Assembly: GCA_934563745.1 (NCBI GenBank)
Contig: CAKTHE010000018.1
Span: 1 to 45,421 of the forward strand
DNA: 45,421 nt
Reading direction: 5' to 3'
DNA from: an uncultured Dysosmobacter sp.
GTDB lineage: Bacteria; Bacillota; Clostridia; Oscillospirales; Oscillospiraceae
Positions 41,572 to 45,421 of this stretch are shown one piece after another (the stretch's first letter is position 1; each line of letters opens with the position of its first letter). The position numbers and the translations under genes were made by a program. The notes under the pieces were generated by a model that was not told the DNA's origin, searched no databases, and saw only the letters and a program-made list of their open reading frames with translations.

Positions 41572-42345
41572 ATGGTAATGGAACTGGCAAAGCATTCCTG
41601 GAAGCAGGTCGAAGCCTTTATGCAGACCTGCGACACCGCACTGGTCCTCACCGGTGCCACGGAAAACCACGGCACCCATCTGGCCCTTGGCTGTGACAGC
41701 TTTATTCCGGAAAAGATTCTGGAGTTGATCGGCGATCGGGTCAACGCCTTGTCCACTCCCTGTATGCCCTTCGGTGTCAGCGATCACCACGACGGCTTCT
41801 GCGGTACGCTGAACATCGGGTATGACGCATTCTATCAGACCATGAAAAAGGTCTTTGAAAAGCTTTATCGCATGGGCATCCGCCGGTTCATCGTTCTCAA
41901 CGGCCACGGCGGCAACAATGCGGCCCTTGCCCGTCTGGGGATCGAATTCTACAATCGCGGCGCTGTGACCGCCATCGTGGAATGGTGGGATCTGGCCGGT
42001 CAGATGAAGGCCGAATGGGCCGGCGGCCACGCAGCCGGCCAGGAGACCTCGGCTCTGCTCGCCGTGGACGAGTCTCTGGTGTTCCCGGAGGAGATGGAGG
42101 ATCAGGAGCTGATCCCCGTTCATCCGGACATGCCCGCCTACAATCTGGGACAGGTAATGTTCGAGGGCTGCCACATCTTCTTCCCCCGGGATGTTAAAAG
42201 CCATTATCCCGCCGGCTGGTCCGGCGCGGACCTTCCCAAAACGGCCAGCAAGCAGTGGGGCGAGGATATGCTTCAGGCCGTGGCCGACTACGTGGTGGAT
42301 CTTACCAAGGCCATGTCCGAAATTCAGTTGACAGACCGGACCTGA
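41572..42345 (+). CDS. Creatininase-family amidohydrolase, canonical metal motif (paralogue 2)
   Basis: This 257-residue protein has the family metal motif intact: TGATENHGTHLALGCD, with Glu31, His33 and Asp42. VSDHHDGFCGTLNI, LNGHGGNNAAL and GGHAAGQETSALL (Glu of the ETS motif) follow. It lacks the NGHYEN Glu that P. putida creatininase uses, so it is more like the wider family. It probably hydrolyses a cyclic or linear amide. It is the last gene of the plus-strand operon, 40 bases after the GcvPB-like gene, with AGGAG before the ATG. It shares family but little close similarity with the gene at 31072, so the two may act on successive intermediates. Confidence 0.87.
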   Translation: MVMELAKHSWKQVEAFMQTCDTALVLTGATENHGTHLALGCDSFIPEKILELIGDRVNALSTPCMPFGVSDHHDGFCGTLNIGYDAFYQTMKKVFEKLYRMGIRRFIVLNGHGGNNAALARLGIEFYNRGAVTAIVEWWDLAGQMKAEWAGGHAAGQETSALLAVDESLVFPEEMEDQELIPVHPDMPAYNLGQVMFEGCHIFFPRDVKSHYPAGWSGADLPKTASKQWGEDMLQAVADYVVDLTKAMSEIQLTDRT

Positions 42346-42367
42346 CGCGTTCCTGCACGGATCTATA

Positions 42368-42399
42368 AAGCAGACGGCGCCGCGCGGCGCCGTCTGCTT
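42368..42399 (+). terminator. Terminator of the RraA-ABC-GcvP-like operon
   Basis: A perfect 14-bp stem, AAGCAGACGGCGCC with its complement, has loop GCGC and is followed by CTTTG. It lies 23 bases past the last stop codon. Confidence 0.75.
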
Positions 42400-42458
42400 C
42401 TTTGTAAGCGCCCCCTGCGCGCTGGGTATCTCTCGTATCTCTTCTTTTCTTTCCCAAG

Positions 42459-42505
42459 GAAAAAGACGCCTCCGGCGGCCCTGTACGGCCATTGGAGGCG
42501 TCTTT
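42459..42505 (-). terminator. Terminator of the FUSC-HAD gene
   Basis: AAAGACGCCTCC pairs with GGAGGCGTCTTT across a 20-base loop that itself contains a GGCC/GGCC hairpin. On the minus strand it ends in TTTTT, about 30 bases past the stop codon. Confidence 0.75.
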
Positions 42506-42535
42506 GCTGTATTTCTTCGGCGGGAAAGTTCCTCA

Positions 42536-43864
42536 TCAGTCCTTTTTCCAAAGGACCGGCTCATACATACGCTCAATCCGCTTGACCATTTTGTTCCCGT
42601 CCGGTTCATTGTGGGCGATCACATCCGCTTCACACTCCACGCTGCCGAAGGTCACAGACTTTTCGATCCCCAGATCCTTTTTCAAAAGCTCCAGCATCGC
42701 CTGACGGGAAACCGTTTTTTCATAGATCTTAAGATAGCTGAAGCCGGGATACTCCTCCGACGGATAAAAACGGATCCGTACCTGTTCGGCAAGCCCTGAG
42801 CGTACCAGGGCATCATAGGCCTCCTGCACCCGCGGCGTCCGGTCAATGCTCATCAGGTAAAGAACGGCACACTGATTGTAATATTTCCGGCTGACATAAT
42901 TCCGATACGGCGACGTATGCAGACGCCGGTAAATATCCTGCTCCGCCTCGTTGCGCAGCTCATCGTAATAGATCATCAGCACATCATTTAAAAGGCCGTT
43001 GATAAAGCAGCCCAGGCCCTGCTGCTCCAGTACGGCGCAGCAAGCCAGCGTCAGATCCTTTGACAGGAATTTCGCGTGAAGAAATTCTTTCTTTTGAATG
43101 TCATACAGGGCGCTGCCATCCATGACAATAATCGGCAGCTGGAACCGCAGCCCCTCGGACGCCTCCAGCACGGAAGCCGGCGTGCGCATGGTCGAGATCG
43201 TAAAGAGCATTCCGTCATCGATCATACGATTCAGCAGCACTTTGCTATAGGGCGTCATCTGATACTGCGCATTCAATAAAACGCCGTCCAGCCCGGAAAC
43301 AAACAGAATGTCCCGGCGCTTCTTCCGGGGCAGATGGACACTGTTGACCCCAATGCCGACCGCGATCCCGACCAGCGTCTCCATGCAGCGGTCCAGGGCA
43401 AACAGCCATGGATTGATGTCCGTAATGTGCGAAACCGTGATACTCAAAAAGACCACGCAGGAAAAATAAGAGGCGTTGCGCATGTCCAGATAAACCGTCG
43501 TCCAAAGCAGCGGCAAAATAAACAGCGCGATCAGCGCGTAGCCCACCGGGGTCCCGTGATTGTGCAGCAGATAGACCTCCACCAAAATCGCAGCGGCGCC
43601 GAAAAACGTACCCACCGCGGTTCCGGACAGCCGCTGAATCGCCATCTTTTTGGAGCTTCCGTTGTATGGCTGGATACACTGCAGCGCCGCTATGGAAGCG
43701 TAAATCCGCATGCTGCTTCGCTGCATCAGCGTGGCCGTTACCAGACAGATCAGCACGGCCACCGTGGATTTTATCATCCGCAGTCCGATCTCCGGCACGG
43801 GATGGACCAGCAGGTGATTTGCTTCTTCCTGTAATTCCGTTAAGAGATGTACCTTTTTGTGCAT
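42536..43864 (-). CDS. FUSC/aromatic-acid-exporter-like membrane domain fused to a degenerate HAD (Cof-like) domain
   Basis: This 442-residue protein has two parts. Residues 25-180 hold about six membrane helices of FUSC/ArAE type (GLRMIKSTVAVLICLVTATLM, AIQRLSGTAVGTFFGAA). From about 186 a Cof-type HAD phosphatase fold begins: ILFVSGLDGVLLN, MLFTISTMRTP, LPIIVMDGSALYD. The HAD nucleophile motif DxDGT reads G191-L-D193-G-V195, so the phosphoryl-accepting Asp and the Thr are lost and it should be catalytically dead. The fold may serve as a ligand sensor for the membrane part. It is monocistronic, on the minus strand, with a consensus promoter. Transport direction and ligand are unknown. Confidence 0.75.
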   Translation of the reverse strand: MHKKVHLLTELQEEANHLLVHPVPEIGLRMIKSTVAVLICLVTATLMQRSSMRIYASIAALQCIQPYNGSSKKMAIQRLSGTAVGTFFGAAAILVEVYLLHNHGTPVGYALIALFILPLLWTTVYLDMRNASYFSCVVFLSITVSHITDINPWLFALDRCMETLVGIAVGIGVNSVHLPRKKRRDILFVSGLDGVLLNAQYQMTPYSKVLLNRMIDDGMLFTISTMRTPASVLEASEGLRFQLPIIVMDGSALYDIQKKEFLHAKFLSKDLTLACCAVLEQQGLGCFINGLLNDVLMIYYDELRNEAEQDIYRRLHTSPYRNYVSRKYYNQCAVLYLMSIDRTPRVQEAYDALVRSGLAEQVRIRFYPSEEYPGFSYLKIYEKTVSRQAMLELLKKDLGIEKSVTFGSVECEADVIAHNEPDGNKMVKRIERMYEPVLWKKD

Positions 43865-43927
43865 GGGGTCTCCGCGATCCTCCTCCGCTGCCCTCCCGGC
43901 CGGGATAGGCCTTTTTATAATGGGTCT

Positions 43928-43956
43928 ATTTTAAACAAAGCACTCCCGCCTGTCAA
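43928..43956 (-). promoter_or_regulatory. Promoter of the FUSC-HAD gene
   Basis: On the minus strand, TTGACA (43951-43956) and TAAAAT (43928-43933) have exact 17-base spacing. GGAGGAGG near 43882-43890 precedes the ATG, somewhat distant. Confidence 0.8.
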
Positions 43957-44008
43957 CCTCCCGCCGGAAAGATCCGCTCGGTTCAGGCAGAAAATGCGCG
44001 GCAATGCC

Positions 44009-44037
44009 TTGCATTCCCGGCTGCGCGCAGGTAAGAT
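44009..44037 (+). promoter_or_regulatory. Promoter of iadA
   Basis: TTGCAT (44009-44014) and TAAGAT (44032-44037) are 17 bases apart, about 35 bases before the ATG at 44079. Confidence 0.65.
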
Positions 44038-44078
44038 AAAAGGGTAATTTCATCTAAAACGCAGGAGGCGCCTGAACC

Positions 44079-45236
44079 ATGATCAAGCTTTTGAAAAATG
44101 CCCGCGTCTACGCTCCGGATCCCCTGGGCAGGCAGGATCTGCTGCTCGCGGGGGAGCGCATCGTCCGTATCCACCCGGATCTGAGCGCATACGAAGGGCT
44201 TCCGGATGTGGAAGTCTATGATTTGCAGGGAAAGATTCTGGTCCCCGGCTACATCGATCTGCACGTGCATATCACCGGCGGCGGCGGAGAACAGGGGCCC
44301 GCCTCCCGGGTTCCGGAGGCGCAGCTGCACCATTTTCTCAGCAGCGGCGTCACCTCACTGGTCGGCCTGCTGGGGACCGACGGAATCACCCGCAGCCTGG
44401 AATCCTTGGTCGCCAAGGCCCGTGCGCTGCAGGAAGATGGTCTGAGCGTTTACACGCTGACCGGTTCCTACGGTTATCCGACCTGCACGCTGACCGGAAG
44501 TGTCGAACGGGACATCGTGCTGGTCCCGCCTATGGTCGGAGTAAAGATCGCCGTCTCCGATCACCGCAGTTCCAACCCCAGCGGTGAGGACCTCATTGCG
44601 TTGGCCAGCGCCGCCCGCAGGGCAGGCCTGCTCAGCGGAACGGCCGGCCTTACCGTCATGCACATGGGCTCCGGGCGCGGCGGCTTGGACCCGCTGTTTT
44701 ACGCATTGGATCACTCGGATATTCCTGCGAAAAATTTTCTGCCCACGCACATGCTCCGCACCCAGGAACTGATGCTTCAGGGGGCGGAACTGGTGCGCCG
44801 CGGCGGCTATATGGACTGCACAGCCGGCAGCAGCGATTTGGAGCTGGAAGAATACTCTGACCGCCTTGCGCAGCTGCTCAGCATGGACGGGGTCTCGGCA
44901 GACCATGTGACCCTTTCCAGCGACGCCTTTGGCAGCCAGCCGCGCTTTGACGCGCAGGGCAATTGTGTCGGTCTCATTTATACCTCCCCCCGTTATCTTC
45001 ATCAGACGGTCCTGGGCCTGATCCGGCGAGGGATCCCCCTGGAAGAGGCGCTGCGACTTCTTACCAGCACACCTGCGGCCGTGTTGGATCTTTCCGGGCG
45101 CAAGGGCTGCGTGGCACCCGGAGCGGACGCAGACCTTCTGGTTTTAAACGAAGGACTGGAGATGGACAGTCTCTTTGTTCGGGGACGCACTGCCATCTGG
45201 AATGAAGAAATTCTCCTGAAGGGGCGCTTTGAATAA
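44079..45236 (+). CDS. iadA: Isoaspartyl (beta-aspartyl) dipeptidase
   Basis: This 385-residue binuclear-metal amidohydrolase cleaves beta-aspartyl dipeptides that arise from damaged proteins. All ligands of the subtype are visible: His62 and His64 in DLHVHITGGGGEQGP (the GGGGE loop is characteristic), carbamoylated Lys156 in GVKIAVSDHRSS, His195 in VMHMGSGRGG, His224 in PTHMLR and catalytic Asp282 in SSDAFGSQP. Length matches E. coli IadA. GCAGGAGGCG precedes the ATG. It has its own promoter and is not cotranscribed with the creatininase/GcvP-like locus, although both deal with unusual amides and a peptide importer is nearby. Confidence 0.95.
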   Translation: MIKLLKNARVYAPDPLGRQDLLLAGERIVRIHPDLSAYEGLPDVEVYDLQGKILVPGYIDLHVHITGGGGEQGPASRVPEAQLHHFLSSGVTSLVGLLGTDGITRSLESLVAKARALQEDGLSVYTLTGSYGYPTCTLTGSVERDIVLVPPMVGVKIAVSDHRSSNPSGEDLIALASAARRAGLLSGTAGLTVMHMGSGRGGLDPLFYALDHSDIPAKNFLPTHMLRTQELMLQGAELVRRGGYMDCTAGSSDLELEEYSDRLAQLLSMDGVSADHVTLSSDAFGSQPRFDAQGNCVGLIYTSPRYLHQTVLGLIRRGIPLEEALRLLTSTPAAVLDLSGRKGCVAPGADADLLVLNEGLEMDSLFVRGRTAIWNEEILLKGRFE

Positions 45237-45282
45237 TCTGCCCTTCGATCGATCTTAATTTATTCCCCCTCAATCCACATAT

Positions 45283-45318
45283 AAAAAGACTGCAGCCGTT
45301 TTGTTACGGCTGCAGTCT
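45283..45318. terminator. Terminator downstream of iadA, stronger on the minus strand
   Basis: AGACTGCAGCCG pairs with CGGCTGCAGTCT (loop TTTTGTTA). The minus-strand copy is followed by TTTTTATA, the plus-strand copy only by TAAATC. It therefore fits a minus-strand transcript entering from beyond 45421 at least as well as iadA. Bases 45319-45421 hold no gene I can support. Confidence 0.75.
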
Positions 45319-45421
45319 TAAATCACACATAGAAGGTGCGGAGATGTGCGGAGAAAGAAAAGCGAGCGAACTGAGGAAACAGTCCGCTCGGAGTGTTGGC
45401 GCTATCTATCTTTCCGGGCCG

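Noticed and set aside
45323..45421. Partial minus-strand CDS at the right edge
   Set aside because: About 32 codons with no recognisable motif. Only the terminator polarity supports it, so it is recorded as a finding and not annotated as a gene.

Overview
The window is 45.4 kb of mostly GC-rich, densely coding chromosome from a spore-forming Firmicute. An uninterrupted sigK with a pro-sequence, purine-rich Shine-Dalgarno sites, TTG/GTG starts, split gcvPA/gcvPB genes and S-box, FMN and glycine riboswitches all fit a gut-type clostridium. Oscillospirales (clostridial cluster IV) is my best guess, but no rRNA is present to test it. I see no tRNA, rRNA, CRISPR array, IS element or phage.

Layout. 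1-5.0 kb: a MATE exporter divergent from an Lrp-type regulator, then a minus-strand pair for envelope polysaccharide (O-antigen-ligase-like protein and GT2 glycosyltransferase). 5.0-7.5 kb: SAM-riboswitch-controlled metK and, divergently, a rhomboid-like membrane protein. 7.6-15.7 kb: a compact minus-strand operon (class II aldolase, AfuABC-like importer, two GmhA-like SIS isomerases, P-loop kinase) divergent from a ROK regulator, with a palindromic operator on the operon promoter. 15.8-17.0 kb: an AT-rich island with a stand-alone RecB/Cas4-like nuclease. 17.0-22.6 kb: a SLOG protein, FMN-riboswitch-controlled ribU, an LTA-synthase-like sulfatase, DNA polymerase IV and 5-formyl-THF cyclo-ligase. 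22.65-28.6 kb: a glycine riboswitch ahead of gcvT-gcvH-gcvPA-gcvPB-glyA. 28.6-29.3 kb: sigK.

29.4-42.4 kb is the least conventional region. Minus strand: creatininase-family protein, nitrilase-family amidohydrolase and an FCD-type GntR regulator behind a consensus promoter with an 18-bp perfect palindrome. Plus strand: an RraA-like protein, a five-gene dipeptide-type ABC importer, a second divergent GcvPA/GcvPB-like pair without its own GcvH or GcvT, and a second creatininase-family protein. It looks like an uptake and breakdown pathway for an unknown amide or amino-acid-like substrate, next to the complete glycine cleavage system whose GcvH it might borrow. 42.5-45.2 kb: a FUSC membrane protein fused to a degenerate HAD domain, then isoaspartyl dipeptidase.

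The two best candidates for undescribed biology are (a) the ROK/aldolase/AfuABC/GmhA operon, which I read as possible scavenging of a phosphorylated sugar, perhaps a heptose phosphate, and (b) the GcvP-paralogue/creatininase/RraA/dipeptide-ABC locus. In both, gene families are read directly from the sequence; substrates are inference.
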